This document shows, piece by piece, positions 16,096-25,501 of a stretch of DNA of 64,000 nucleotides (position 1 is its first letter; each line of letters starts with the position of its first letter). The stretch comes from Paracoccaceae bacterium. Its GTDB lineage: Bacteria; Pseudomonadota; Alphaproteobacteria; Rhodobacterales; Rhodobacteraceae. Both the position numbers and the translations under genes were made by a program. The notes beneath the pieces are model-generated. The model was not told the DNA's origin, did not search any database, and was given only the letters and a program-made list of their open reading frames with translations. The DNA is taken from positions 2,149,620-2,213,619 of the forward strand of contig JAHRYM010000001.1 of assembly GCA_020622085.1 (NCBI GenBank), given 5' to 3'.

Positions 16096-16803
16096 TCAGA
16101 CGTGAACCTGAAGCAGAACCTCCTCAAGCCTCCCCGGCGCGAGCAGCGACCGCGCCTCGACGGTCTCGGAGTTCCGGCCGGCGTCGATCACATAAGCGGT
16201 GCCGGATACGGCAAGGATCTTCTCGGGATTCTGCTCGACGACCCAGACGACGCCCATGCCCTCTTCGGCCAGTTCCCGCACCCACGACACGATGCGGTCG
16301 ACGAAGATCGGGGCCAGCCCCGCAGTGGGTTCGTCAAGAATGAGAATGTCGGGGCCCGCGACCAGCGCCATGGCGATGGCCAGGGTCTGGCGTTCGCCGC
16401 CCGAAAGGGTGGACGCGGCCTGATCCGACCGCTCGCCGAAGATCGGGAACCGCCGCAAAACCTCAGCGATGCGCTGTCCGGCGCCCTCGAAGGCGAGCGA
16501 CGCGGCGCGCAGGTTGTCGCGTACGCTCAGCGCGGCGAACACGTTGCCTTCCTGCGGGACGAAGCCGATGCCCTCCTTGCAGATCGACAGCGCCGATTTA
16601 CCGACCAAGGAATTGCCGCGATAACGGATGTCGCCGGCCATCACCGGCAGATGCCCGGCGATGGTCTTCATCAGTGTGCTCTTGCCCGCACCGTTTGGTC
16701 CGAGCACGGCCGTGATCTCGCGCGGCGACACCGTCAAGTCGATCCCGTGCAGGATCTGAACCTTGCCGTAACCCGACTTCAGCCCGCTGACCTCAAGCTG
16801 CAT
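16096..16803 (-). CDS. livF: ABC transporter ATP-binding protein (LivF family)
   Basis: A 235-residue ATPase with Walker A GPNGAGKST near residues 34-42, signature LSGGERQ near 138 and Walker B ILILDEPTAG near 156. The family form with LivF-type C-terminus pairs with LivG to energise uptake. It overlaps livG by 11 bases. The symbol reflects the family only; the substrate is unknown. Confidence 0.88.
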   Translation of the reverse strand: MQLEVSGLKSGYGKVQILHGIDLTVSPREITAVLGPNGAGKSTLMKTIAGHLPVMAGDIRYRGNSLVGKSALSICKEGIGFVPQEGNVFAALSVRDNLRAASLAFEGAGQRIAEVLRRFPIFGERSDQAASTLSGGERQTLAIAMALVAGPDILILDEPTAGLAPIFVDRIVSWVRELAEEGMGVVWVVEQNPEKILAVSGTAYVIDAGRNSETVEARSLLAPGRLEEVLLQVHV

Positions 16804-17566
16804 GTTCCGTCCCCAGATAGGCGGTGATCACCTTCTCGTCGGCCTTGATCTCGCTCGGCGTGCCTTTTGAAAGCAGCTGCCCGTTCTGCAGGACCACGAC
16901 CGAATCCGCGATCTGAAGCAGGAAATGAAGGTTGTGCTCCACTACGATCAGGGTCCGGCCCTCGGCGTGCAGATCAACGAGAATCCGGCTGAGCTTTGCC
17001 TGGAGGCTGGGATCGACCCCGGCTGTCGGCTCGTCCAGAAGCAGTATCTTAGGGTCGCGCACCAACTGGCGCGCAACCTCGAGCATCCGCAGTTCGCCTC
17101 CCGAAAGATTGCCCACGCAGTCAGCCACCCGGTCGGCGAGCCCGACCCGGGCGAGGACCGCCGCCGCCTTGTCGCGCAGGGCGCGCTCGTCCGCCCGCCA
17201 GCGCCCGAAGACTGCGGAACCAATCGTTTCGCCGCTGTTGTCGGCACCGACGATCACGTTGTCGAGCACCGAAAGCGACGAAAAGGCGCGCGGGGTCTGG
17301 AAGGTGCGGCCGAGGCCGAGCGCGGCGATCTGCGGGGCGCGAGCCCGCGACAGGTCCACCCCGTCGAGCACGACCGCCCCCGAGTCCGGCTTCAGAACGC
17401 CCGAGATGAGGTTGAACGTGGTCGACTTGCCGGCGCCGTTCGGGCCGATCAGGCCCAGGAACGTCCCCTCCGGCACAGCAAAGCTAAGGCCTGCGTCGCC
17501 ACCTACGGCCTTCAGGCCGCCGAAGCGCTTGATGACTCGGTCCATCACCAGAAGATCGCGTGTCAT
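16793..17566 (-). CDS. livG: ABC transporter ATP-binding protein (LivG family)
   Basis: A 257-residue ATPase. Walker A is GPNGAGKST near residue 40, the signature NLSGGELRMLE near 150, and Walker B ILLLDEPTAGVDP near 170, the last being characteristic of the LivG type. It overlaps the livM-like gene by 4 bases (17563-17566) and livF by 11 bases, as expected for a tightly coupled operon. Confidence 0.88.
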   Translation of the reverse strand: MTRDLLVMDRVIKRFGGLKAVGGDAGLSFAVPEGTFLGLIGPNGAGKSTTFNLISGVLKPDSGAVVLDGVDLSRARAPQIAALGLGRTFQTPRAFSSLSVLDNVIVGADNSGETIGSAVFGRWRADERALRDKAAAVLARVGLADRVADCVGNLSGGELRMLEVARQLVRDPKILLLDEPTAGVDPSLQAKLSRILVDLHAEGRTLIVVEHNLHFLLQIADSVVVLQNGQLLSKGTPSEIKADEKVITAYLGTEHAA

Positions 17567-18480
17567 GCAGTCTGCTTCCTCTTGGCAAGTACTTCGAAGG
17601 GTTGCCAGCGTAGAATAAGGATGAAGAGGAGGCCGGTGAGCACATCCTCGGCCGCTGCGGCGATTTCGGCCGCGCGGATTGATTCGAAGGGAATCGCGCG
17701 GATCAGTTCCTGGAACCCGACCAGCGCCATCGTCCCCGCAACCGCGCCGTGCAGCGTCCGTTCCCCGCCGAGCACCAGCGCGATCCAGACGAAGAAGGTA
17801 ACTTCGGCGGTGAAGAGGTCGGGGCTGACCAGCGTGGTGATCATCGCGTAGAGCGCGCCGGCGAAGCCAATCGGGATGGCCGAGATCACGAAGACCTGGA
17901 AGCGCAGCCGCGGGATGTCCTTGCCGATCGCCTCCGCCGCCGTCTCGTCGTCGCGGATGGCGTCTATGGCGCGCCCGTAGGGCGAGGCCAGAAGCCGCCG
18001 GAATGCCAGCGCCGTCACCAGCATCAGGAGAAAGGCCGCGCCGGCATAGGCATAGCCTTCGGACAGGCCGATGCCCGCCGGATCGGGCCGTTCGACATTG
18101 GCCAGCCCGACGGTGCCGTTCCCGATGCGCCGCTCGTTAACAAGCAGCGAGTGCAGCATCTCGGCGAAGGCGAATGTGGTGAGCGCGAGGTATTCGCCCC
18201 TGAGCCGGAGCGTCGGCCGGCCGGTGAGGAAGGCGAAGGCCATTGCTGCAAGGCCGGCTGCGATGAACCCCGCCCACCACGGGGCGCCAAGGCCGAAGAG
18301 ATACTGGTCGAGGCCCTTCGGCGGCTGCTGCGTGACGATCGCGTAGGCATAGGCGCCGGCCGCAAAATAGGCGACGACGCCGAAGTTGATCATGCCGCCG
18401 CGCGCATACTGCAGGTTGAGCGACAGGGTCAGCACCGAGAACAGGCTGCCGAACATCACGATGGTGAGGAATATCTGCAT
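17563..18480 (-). CDS. livM: branched-chain amino acid-type ABC permease (LivM family)
   Basis: A 305-residue inner-membrane permease with about eight to nine hydrophobic segments. The family EAA-like region includes GRAIDAIRDDETAAEAIG near residues 165-180, which contacts the ATPases. It ends with a short cytoplasmic tail (KRKQTA). It partners with the LivH-like protein five bases upstream in the operon. Confidence 0.85.
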   Translation of the reverse strand: MQIFLTIVMFGSLFSVLTLSLNLQYARGGMINFGVVAYFAAGAYAYAIVTQQPPKGLDQYLFGLGAPWWAGFIAAGLAAMAFAFLTGRPTLRLRGEYLALTTFAFAEMLHSLLVNERRIGNGTVGLANVERPDPAGIGLSEGYAYAGAAFLLMLVTALAFRRLLASPYGRAIDAIRDDETAAEAIGKDIPRLRFQVFVISAIPIGFAGALYAMITTLVSPDLFTAEVTFFVWIALVLGGERTLHGAVAGTMALVGFQELIRAIPFESIRAAEIAAAAEDVLTGLLFILILRWQPFEVLAKRKQTA

Positions 18481-18485
18481 GGCGA

Positions 18486-19349
18486 TCAGGACCGCGCTTT
18501 GCCCGACAGCCCTTCGGGTCGGACCAGAAGCGCCAGGATGACGACAAGAAAGGCGATCAGCGGCCGATAGCCGGCCGGGATGAAATAGACCGACACGTCC
18601 ATGGCGATGCCAACGATCAGACCGGCGACGATCACGCTGTAGAGCGAGCCGAGACCCGCCAGGATCGCCACGGCGAGGATCTGGAGTATCTGGTTGAAGG
18701 CGATGTCAGTCGAAAGCGTCGCGATCAGCGCCAACATCACGCCCGCCAGCCCGGCAAGCCCAGACGACAGCAGCCAGGTGGCGCGCGAGGTCTGACGGAC
18801 GTCTATCCCGCGCGAGGCCGCGAGTTCAGGATTCGCCGACATCGCCCGGATCGCCAGCCCGGTCCGGGTGCGGTTCATGAAGAGCGCGAGCGAGATGCCG
18901 GTGAGCGCGGCGAGCGCCACGACCGCCATCTGGTAGTCCGTGATACGTAGCCCGAAGGCCTTGTAGGTCGTCGCCAGCGGAACGTCGAGCGACCGAATTC
19001 CGGTGCCGATGATCGCGTGCATGACCCCGGCGATGACATAGGCGACGCCGACCGAAGTGATCAGCAGCACCGCCGGCCCAAGCCGCCGCATCGGGTCGTA
19101 GACGAGCCGCCCGATCCCCAGCCCGATGAGGGCAGTCGCCACGACAGCAGCCGCGGCGGCAGGAATGAAGGGCCAGCCAGCCACTGCATTCAGCCCCCAG
19201 GTTATGAAGGCCGAAACGCCCAGCATTTCTGCATGGGCGATGTTGAGAAAGCCCTCGACCTGACGGGTTAGCGAAAAACCTATAGTGGCGAGGATCAGGA
19301 AACACCCCGTCACGACCCCCGTCAGGGCATATTGCGCCAGCAAGCTCAC
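18486..19349 (-). CDS. livH: branched-chain amino acid-type ABC permease (LivH family)
   Basis: A 287-residue inner-membrane permease and the first gene of the importer operon. It shows the LivH-type start (LLAQYALTGVVTGCFLILATIGFSL with FLNIAHAEM after it) and the loop GLAIRAMSANPELAASRGID that contacts the ATPase. The promoter region upstream holds a GAAGTATGCTTC palindrome at 19450-19461, about 100 bases before the start, shared with three other units of the cluster. Confidence 0.85.
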   Translation of the reverse strand: MSLLAQYALTGVVTGCFLILATIGFSLTRQVEGFLNIAHAEMLGVSAFITWGLNAVAGWPFIPAAAAAVVATALIGLGIGRLVYDPMRRLGPAVLLITSVGVAYVIAGVMHAIIGTGIRSLDVPLATTYKAFGLRITDYQMAVVALAALTGISLALFMNRTRTGLAIRAMSANPELAASRGIDVRQTSRATWLLSSGLAGLAGVMLALIATLSTDIAFNQILQILAVAILAGLGSLYSVIVAGLIVGIAMDVSVYFIPAGYRPLIAFLVVILALLVRPEGLSGKARS

Positions 19350-19449
19350 CGGTTCCCTCCTCCGCCGTCAGGGCCGCCGCCTTCGGATGCCCCATCACCC
19401 GGACCGGCCCCTTTGCCGGGGTGGCCCCAGGTGATCTCCTCCCACTTAC

Positions 19450-19461
19450 GAAGTATGCTTC
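19450..19461. promoter_or_regulatory. MarR-type operator, site 1 (importer operon)
   Basis: GAAGTATGCTTC, a near-perfect 12-bp palindrome, about 100 bases upstream of the livH-type start (19349). It is one of four matching sites, each in front of one transcription unit of this cluster; the MarR protein encoded at 19521-20036 is the likely binder. Confidence 0.65.
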
Positions 19462-19520
19462 TCTTTTAGGGGAACGCAATGTTTTTTTGTGGCCGCATAC
19501 CGCCGGCCTCCGGGCAGCCG

Positions 19521-20036
19521 TCAGAGGGCACCCATCGGCGCCCGGCTCGCATCGTTGTTCGCGTCGACCAGCTTGTTGATGAGGCGGTAGAATTCCTCGC
19601 GCTCTTCGTCGGTCAGCGGCGCCACGAACCGTTCCTGCGCGCGCGCCATCCAGGGGCGCACCCGCCGGATGAACGCCCGACCCTCGTCGGTGATCTTGAC
19701 CAGCTTCGCCCGCCGGTCAAATTTCGAGGACTGACGGGTAACGAACCCGCGCCGTTCCAGCCGCCGTATCACGTCGGCGCCGCTCGTCCGGTCGATTCCG
19801 ACCGAAGTGGATAGCGTCAGCTGGTCCATCTCCTCGCCGCTCTGCAGCACCGTCAGGATCGCCGACTGCACCGGTGTCACGTCCTCGCTGCCACATTCCT
19901 CGGCAAAGAGGCCAACATGAATTTGGTGCAGCCGTCGGACCAGATAGCCAGGCCGGTTCCACAGTTCGTCATAGGTGCGGCTCTTGACCTTGCCCGGTCG
20001 CGCCGACTTCTTCGCCGACCCCGAATCCGTATCCAT
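19521..20036 (-). CDS. MarR-family transcriptional regulator of the catabolic cluster
   Basis: A 171-residue regulator with a winged HTH: helices around residues 60-110 (DVTPVQSAILTVLQ, LDQLTLSTSVGIDRTSGADVIRRLERRGF) and the wing (SSKFDRRAKLVKITDEGRAF). MarR proteins usually repress and release DNA when a small aromatic ligand binds. The ATG at 20036 has GAGG upstream. It lies between the importer operon and the divergent hydroxylase operon, and the shared GAAGTATACTTC-type palindrome appears before four units, which suggests that it controls the whole cluster. DNA binding and ligand are inferred. Confidence 0.88.
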   Translation of the reverse strand: MDTDSGSAKKSARPGKVKSRTYDELWNRPGYLVRRLHQIHVGLFAEECGSEDVTPVQSAILTVLQSGEEMDQLTLSTSVGIDRTSGADVIRRLERRGFVTRQSSKFDRRAKLVKITDEGRAFIRRVRPWMARAQERFVAPLTDEEREEFYRLINKLVDANNDASRAPMGAL

Positions 20037-20173
20037 CACGACCACCTCACTATGGACACGCCGCCAAGCGCGGCAGGCTCCATTTCAGACATCTTCTTCC
20101 TGTCCTTATCTCCACCCGGGACGCCGCGCACAACCCGCGACAGGCGCCAAGTGTATTGCGCGGCTATTTTTAT

Positions 20174-20185
20174 GGAGTATGCTTC
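20174..20185. promoter_or_regulatory. MarR-type operator, site 2 (hydroxylase operon)
   Basis: GGAGTATGCTTC, 89 bases upstream of the preferred start of the hydroxylase large subunit (20274) and 138 bases upstream of the divergent marR start (20036). It matches the other three sites of the cluster in the core AGTAT(A/G)CT. Confidence 0.6.
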
Positions 20186-20273
20186 GTTTATGGTCCACCT
20201 CTTTCGGACTGCGAGAGACTCTGCTTCGATGCCCCGGAGGCTGCCCGGGGCGGGCGTACAAAGGAACGGGACA

Positions 20274-22619
20274 TTGTCGACGGGAATCGGCGAGCGCGTC
20301 CAGCGCAAGGAGGATCGCAGGCTGCTGAACGGCCAGGCGAAGTTCGTTGGCGACATCAGGCTGCCCCGCCAGTGGGAGGCGGCCTTCGTCCGCAGCCCGC
20401 TCGCGCACGGGCACATCCGCGCGATCAGAAAGCCGGCGGGGTCCGAAAGCCGCGTCTTCACAGCCGCCGATCTATCCGATGTTCGCCCGATTCGTGCCGA
20501 ATCCTCGCTGCCCAGCTACAATGCGTCGGACCAGTATCCGCTCGCGCGCGACAAGGTCCGGTTCGTGGGCGAATGCGTGGCGATCTGCATCGCCCCAACT
20601 CGCGCCGAGGCCGAGGATCTGGCCGAACTGGTCGAGGTGGAGTTCGATCCCCTGCCCGCCGTGGTCGACGCCCTGAAGGCGCGAGAGCTGGGTGCCGCGC
20701 TCCTGCACGAGGAATGGGGGAATAACCTCTTTCTCACCACCTACTTCGACGGCGACATCGAAGGCCTGAGGAGGACCGCACCCGTCGTCGTCGAACGCGA
20801 GTATTCCACCGCGCGGCAGTGCATGAACCCGATGGAGGGCAAAGGTACGCTCGCCCACTGGGACGAAAAGGCGGGCCAGCTCGTCGTCTACACCTCGACC
20901 CAGGTGCCGCACCTGATCCGGTCCGGCCTATCGCAGTTCCTCGGGCTCGACCAAGGCCAGGTGCGGGTGATCGCGCCAGATGTCGGCGGCGGCTTCGGAT
21001 ACAAATGCGTGCTTCAGCCCGAGGAGCTTTCGGTTTCCTGGGTGGCGCGCCGGACCGGCCGCCCGATCCGCTGGACGGAGGACCGGCGCGAACATCTCGT
21101 CGCCGGGGCAAATACCCGCCAACACCACTACAGGATCAGCGCCTTCGCTGACGAGCGCGGCCGGATCCTCGGGCTCGACGCCGAGATCACCGTGGACGTG
21201 GGCGCCTATTCCGTCTGGCCCTTCACGGCGTGCCTTGAGGCTGCGCAGGCAGGAGGAAACCTGCCGGGGCCCTATGACTTCGGCACCTACCGCTGCCGCA
21301 CCTATTCGGTGGCGACCAACAAGCCGGCCTTCACGCCCTATCGCGGCGTGGCGCGACCGGGGGTCTGTTTCGCCATGGAACTAACCATCGACGCCATCGC
21401 CCATGCAGTCGGGCGCGAGCCCTCGGAAATACGCAAGGAAAACCTCGTGCCTGCGGCGAAGATGCCCTACACCAACGTCACGAAGAAATTCTACGACAGC
21501 GGCGACTATCCCGAAAGCGTCGCGCAGGCCGAAAGGGCCATCGACCTCAAGGGTTTCCGCGAGCGGCAGCAGGCGGCGCGCAAGGCCGGGCGTTACCTTG
21601 GTGTCGGATTCTCGACCTTCACCGAACAGTCGGCGCACGGCACCAAGGTTTTTGCCGCCTGGGGGTTGCCGCTCGTGCCAGGCTACGATCAGGCCATGGT
21701 CAAGATCACGCCGTCGGGATCGGTTGAGGTGCGTTCCGGCAACCACAGCTTCGGCCAGGGACTGGAGACGACGCTGGCACAGGTGGCGAGCGAATGGCTG
21801 ACTGTCGATGTCGAACGCATCAGCGTGGTGATGGGTGACACCGGGGTCACGCCCTATTCGACGGGCGCCTATGCCTCGCGCGGAATGGTGATGTCGGGGG
21901 GCGCGGTCTCGAAGGCGGCCGAGGTGCTGGCGGGGCGTATCAGGCGCCATGCCGCGCATCTCCTTCAATGCCGGGCCGAGGACGTGCGGCTGGCAGAGGG
22001 CAAGGCCTGGCACGGCGTGGCGCATGTCAGCTTCGAGGACATTGCGCGGGTGTGGTACCTGCGCCCGGACCGGTTGCCTGATGATGTGGAGACGACGGGC
22101 CTTGAGGTCACCGAGGGCTACAAGCCCGACATCGACACCGGCGTCTTCACTTATGCCACCCATGCAGCGATTGTCGAGGTCGACCCGGAGACTGGCAAGG
22201 TCGCCATCGAGGACTACTTCATCTTCGAGGACTGCGGCCGTCGCGTGAATCCGCTGATCCTCGAAGGCCAGGCCTATGGCGGCGCGGCGCAGGGGATCGG
22301 CACGGCACTGTTTGAGGAGGTGCTCTATGACGGCAACGGCCAGCCGCTGACCTCGACCCTTGCCGACTATATCCTGCCGGGTCCGGCCGAACTGCCGCAC
22401 TTCCGCCTTGGCCATGCCGAGACGCTGTCGCCCTACACTCGCCATGGCATCAAGGGCGTGGGCGAAGGCGCGGCCATCGCGCCGGGCGGGGCGATCATCA
22501 ACGCGGTGAACGACGCGCTGCGGCCATTCGGGGTGGAGCTTCACAGCATCCCCGCGACGCCAGAGAAGGTGCTACATGCGCTGCTGCGGGCGCGGGCCGG
22601 ACAGGAGGCTGCGGAATGA
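20274..22619 (+). CDS. molybdenum hydroxylase large subunit (xanthine dehydrogenase/CO dehydrogenase family)
   Basis: A 781-residue molybdopterin-binding subunit that would hydroxylate a heterocycle or aldehyde with water as oxygen source. Family motifs: GGGFGYK, PYRGVARPG and the C-terminal GIKGVGEGAAI, whose Glu is the usual catalytic base. The CO dehydrogenase AYxCSFR signature is absent, so it is not a CO dehydrogenase. The frame is open further upstream, across the operator, but the TTG at 20274 has AAGGA upstream and gives the usual family N-terminus (IGERVQRKEDRRLL). It overlaps the FAD subunit gene (ATGA). Substrate unknown; neighbours suggest an N-heterocycle. Confidence 0.88.
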   Translation: MSTGIGERVQRKEDRRLLNGQAKFVGDIRLPRQWEAAFVRSPLAHGHIRAIRKPAGSESRVFTAADLSDVRPIRAESSLPSYNASDQYPLARDKVRFVGECVAICIAPTRAEAEDLAELVEVEFDPLPAVVDALKARELGAALLHEEWGNNLFLTTYFDGDIEGLRRTAPVVVEREYSTARQCMNPMEGKGTLAHWDEKAGQLVVYTSTQVPHLIRSGLSQFLGLDQGQVRVIAPDVGGGFGYKCVLQPEELSVSWVARRTGRPIRWTEDRREHLVAGANTRQHHYRISAFADERGRILGLDAEITVDVGAYSVWPFTACLEAAQAGGNLPGPYDFGTYRCRTYSVATNKPAFTPYRGVARPGVCFAMELTIDAIAHAVGREPSEIRKENLVPAAKMPYTNVTKKFYDSGDYPESVAQAERAIDLKGFRERQQAARKAGRYLGVGFSTFTEQSAHGTKVFAAWGLPLVPGYDQAMVKITPSGSVEVRSGNHSFGQGLETTLAQVASEWLTVDVERISVVMGDTGVTPYSTGAYASRGMVMSGGAVSKAAEVLAGRIRRHAAHLLQCRAEDVRLAEGKAWHGVAHVSFEDIARVWYLRPDRLPDDVETTGLEVTEGYKPDIDTGVFTYATHAAIVEVDPETGKVAIEDYFIFEDCGRRVNPLILEGQAYGGAAQGIGTALFEEVLYDGNGQPLTSTLADYILPGPAELPHFRLGHAETLSPYTRHGIKGVGEGAAIAPGGAIINAVNDALRPFGVELHSIPATPEKVLHALLRARAGQEAAE

Positions 22620-23446
22620 AGCCGGCGCCCTTCGATCTAATCCGCCCCACCGACCCGGCTGCGGCCGGTCTGGCGCTTGCCGCCGGGGACGGCACGGCCA
22701 AGGTCGTGTCCGGGAGCCAGTCGCTCGGCCCGATGCTGAACCTACGGCTGGCCCGGCCCGAACAGCTGATCGACGTGACCAGCCTTCCCGGCCTGACCGC
22801 GATGCGCGAAACCGCGACCCACGTCGAGATCGGCGCTGCCGTCACCCATGCAAGGATCGAGGACGGCGAATGCCCCGAGCCCATCGCGGGGATTCTGCAT
22901 CATGTCGCCGGCGGCATCGCCTACCGGGCGGTGCGCAACCGGGGCACCATCGGCGGCAGCCTCTGCCACGCCGATCCTGCGGCCGACTGGGTCACCGCGA
23001 TGACCGCACTTGGCGCCAGCGTGATCGCTACCGGCCCTGGCGGTGCGCGCGAAATCGCAATGACCGACTTCATGCTCGGCGCCTACCGCACCGCGCTGGC
23101 CACCAACGAGATCGTGACGCTGATCCGCATCCCGCGCCATTCCGTCGAGGCGCGCTGGGGCTATTACAAGATCTGTCGCAAGGTCGGCGAGTTCGCCGAT
23201 GCCATCGGCGCCTTCGTCGCCGACCCGGTGTCGCGCACTTGCCGCGTGGTCTTCGGTGCGACCGGCGGCGCTCCGCTCCTGAGCGCCGAGCTTGCCGGCC
23301 ATGTCGCCCGCACCGGCGCGCCGGCCGAGATTGCGGCCGTGAAGGAGGTGCTGGCCAACAGCGGACAGGCACTTTCCGAAATCAAGATCCATCAGCTTGC
23401 CGTTGCGCATCGTCGCTCTGTCCTGGAGGCCCTGGCCGATGCCTGA
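22616..23446 (+). CDS. molybdenum hydroxylase FAD-binding subunit (CoxM-like)
   Basis: A 276-residue medium subunit. The FAD-binding motifs are visible: SQSLGPMLNLR with GS near residues 30-42 and the conserved RNRGTIGGSLCHADPAAD near 103-120. It takes electrons from the 2Fe-2S subunit and passes them on. It overlaps the large subunit gene by 4 bases and the small subunit gene by 8 bases, so the three are co-translated. Confidence 0.9.
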   Translation: MKPAPFDLIRPTDPAAAGLALAAGDGTAKVVSGSQSLGPMLNLRLARPEQLIDVTSLPGLTAMRETATHVEIGAAVTHARIEDGECPEPIAGILHHVAGGIAYRAVRNRGTIGGSLCHADPAADWVTAMTALGASVIATGPGGAREIAMTDFMLGAYRTALATNEIVTLIRIPRHSVEARWGYYKICRKVGEFADAIGAFVADPVSRTCRVVFGATGGAPLLSAELAGHVARTGAPAEIAAVKEVLANSGQALSEIKIHQLAVAHRRSVLEALADA

Positions 23447-24581
23447 CACGCTCCGTCTCACCGTCAACGGCGAAGCCTGCACCGTCACAGTGCCGCCGCG
23501 CACACAGCTTGCCGAGGTGTTGCGCGATCACCTCGAACTGACCGGCACGCATCTGGCCTGCGAACAGGGGGTTTGCGGCGCCTGCACGGTGATGATGGAC
23601 GGCCGACCGGTTCGGTCCTGCATCACCTTCGCCGATGCCTGCGACGGTGCCGTGATCGAGACGATCGAGGGCCATCGCGACGATTCGGTGATGGCGCGGC
23701 TGCGCGACGCCTTTTCCCGCCACCACGCACTCCAGTGCGGGTTCTGCACGCCGGGAATGCTCGCCACGGCGCGCGATATCGTCGCCCGCTTCGAAGACCC
23801 CGACGAGGCGACCATCCGCCACGAGTTGAGCGGCAACATCTGTCGCTGCACGGGCTATGTCGGTATCGTCAGCGCGATCAAGGATGTGATCGGCCAGCGC
23901 CGGACCGAGGGTGGCCATGCCGAGCGCCCCGCGCCCGCCATCGTTCGGCAGCCCGCCAGCTTCCGGACCTTCGAGCCCGCCCCCACCACCGAGGCCCCGG
24001 CGAAGGCCGCAGCGTCGGCCGGCAGCGTCTCGGCCGAAGCGGGCCGGACGGTCGTGCGCCGCGAATTCACGCTCGCCCACCCCCCTGCCGAGGTCTGGGT
24101 GCTGCTACGCGACCCCATCCGGGTGGCGCCCTGCATTCCCGGCGCCTCGGTCGAGAGCCTGGACGGCGACCGGTTCATCGGCGCCGTCGAAATTCGCTTC
24201 GGCCCGATCCGGGCGCGCTTCGGCGGGCATGGCACCTTCCGCAACGATGATGCACGTCAGGAAGGCCGGCTGAGCGGCGAAGGCGATGACAAGCTCGGCA
24301 AGTCACGCGTGCGGGGTGAGTTGCAATACACCGTTGCGCCCGGTGCCAGCCCGGGCACCAGCCGTGCCGCTGTGGAGCTTCGCTTCGAGATCGAGGGGAT
24401 GCTGGCGCAGTTCAACCGGCCGGAGCTCGTGACCGGCTTCGTGGATTACATCCTCGGCCAGTTCGCGGCCAACTGCGACGTGGTGCTTGCCGGCGGCGAG
24501 GCTGGACCGGCGCGGCGGCTGAGCGTCTTCGCGATGCTCTGGGCCGTCCTCAAGGCGCGCTTCCGGCGCGACCGGAATTGA
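23439..24581 (+). CDS. molybdenum hydroxylase 2Fe-2S subunit fused to a CoxG (SRPBCC) domain
   Basis: A 380-residue fusion. Residues ~1-160 are the small subunit with two 2Fe-2S clusters: CEQGVCGACTV (plant-type) and CGFCTPGM with CRCTG. An Ala/Pro-rich linker (about 165-205) leads to a CoxG/SRPBCC domain (~210-360, VRREFTLAHPPAEVWVLLRDP), ending in a basic tail. CoxG normally is a separate membrane-recruitment or maturation protein for CO dehydrogenase-type enzymes. The fusion may dock the hydroxylase at the membrane. The ATG at 23439 has GGAGG upstream. It is the last gene of the operon. Confidence 0.87.
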   Translation: MPDTLRLTVNGEACTVTVPPRTQLAEVLRDHLELTGTHLACEQGVCGACTVMMDGRPVRSCITFADACDGAVIETIEGHRDDSVMARLRDAFSRHHALQCGFCTPGMLATARDIVARFEDPDEATIRHELSGNICRCTGYVGIVSAIKDVIGQRRTEGGHAERPAPAIVRQPASFRTFEPAPTTEAPAKAAASAGSVSAEAGRTVVRREFTLAHPPAEVWVLLRDPIRVAPCIPGASVESLDGDRFIGAVEIRFGPIRARFGGHGTFRNDDARQEGRLSGEGDDKLGKSRVRGELQYTVAPGASPGTSRAAVELRFEIEGMLAQFNRPELVTGFVDYILGQFAANCDVVLAGGEAGPARRLSVFAMLWAVLKARFRRDRN

Positions 24582-24644
24582 AACGGGGGCGGCGCGCGCC
24601 CGCCCCTCCTCCTCCCCACGCAACATCCGGCGCCCCTGCCCCGC

Positions 24645-25454
24645 TCAGTCGACGAAGGCGCGTTCCACGACATATTCGCCCGGCCGGCTGTTCGCACCCT
24701 CGGTGAAGCCGCGCGCATCAAGGATGCGCTTCATGTCGCGGTTGAGGGCCATTGAACCGCAGATCATCACCCGATCATGCGCGGGGTCGAACGGCGCCAT
24801 GCCAAGGTCATCGAATATCCGGCCGCTCTCGATCAGGTCGGTGATCCGCCCCATCCGCTCGGATACTTCGCGCGTCGTCGTCGCGTGGCGGCGGAACTTC
24901 ACCGCCGCCACCTCGCCGACGAGCGGATCGTCCATCAGGCGCCGGTGCAGGTCGGCGCCGTAGTCGAGTTCGCTCCGGTTGCGGCAGGTCTGGGTCAGGA
25001 GGACGTTCTCGAACTTCTCATAGGTTTCCGGCTCGCGCATGAGGCTCGCGAAGGGCGCGACACCGGTGCCGGTCGAGACCATCCATAGCGTCCGCCCGGG
25101 CAGGAGCGCATCGAGAACCAGCGTCCCCGTCGGCTTCGTGCGCACGATCACCTTGTCACCCACACCGATCTTCTGCAGCCGCGAGGTGAGCGGCCCGTCC
25201 GGCACCTTGATCGAGTAGAACTCGAGTTCCTCGTCCCAGAAGGGCGATGCGATGGAATAGGCGCGCAGCACCGGCTTTCCGTTCTCGTCCGGCAGTCCGA
25301 TCATCACGAATTCACCGGAGCGAAAGCGGAAACCCACCGGCCGGCTGACCCGGAAGGAAAACAGCCGATCGTCCCAGTGGCGGAGGCTGAGGACGGTCTG
25401 GCCGTCCGGCATGGCCTGGGTGGCGACGGCGTGCGAGTCGCGCATGACGTTCAT
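24645..25454 (-). CDS. fpr: ferredoxin-NADP(+) reductase
   Basis: A 269-residue flavoprotein of the bacterial FPR type. FAD binding: RAYSIAS near residue 66; NADP binding: STGTGVAPFASL near 128; the C-terminal part (GSMALNRDMKRIL, then EYVVERAFVD) is typical of subclass I bacterial enzymes. The ATG at 25454 has GGAGAG upstream. It lies downstream of the ferredoxin gene in a two-gene unit that has its own operator, so it probably reduces that ferredoxin for the PreA-like enzyme or hydroxylase. Confidence 0.88.
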   Translation of the reverse strand: MNVMRDSHAVATQAMPDGQTVLSLRHWDDRLFSFRVSRPVGFRFRSGEFVMIGLPDENGKPVLRAYSIASPFWDEELEFYSIKVPDGPLTSRLQKIGVGDKVIVRTKPTGTLVLDALLPGRTLWMVSTGTGVAPFASLMREPETYEKFENVLLTQTCRNRSELDYGADLHRRLMDDPLVGEVAAVKFRRHATTTREVSERMGRITDLIESGRIFDDLGMAPFDPAHDRVMICGSMALNRDMKRILDARGFTEGANSRPGEYVVERAFVD

Positions 25455-25501
25455 GAGTCTCTCCAGTTTGGGGGGCCATTTGGCGGCGAAAAGGCCTTGG
25501 G

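Noticed and set aside
20274-24581. Aerobic carbon monoxide dehydrogenase operon
   Set aside because: The CO dehydrogenase active-site signature AYxCSFR is not present in the large subunit, so only the family and not CO oxidation is claimed.
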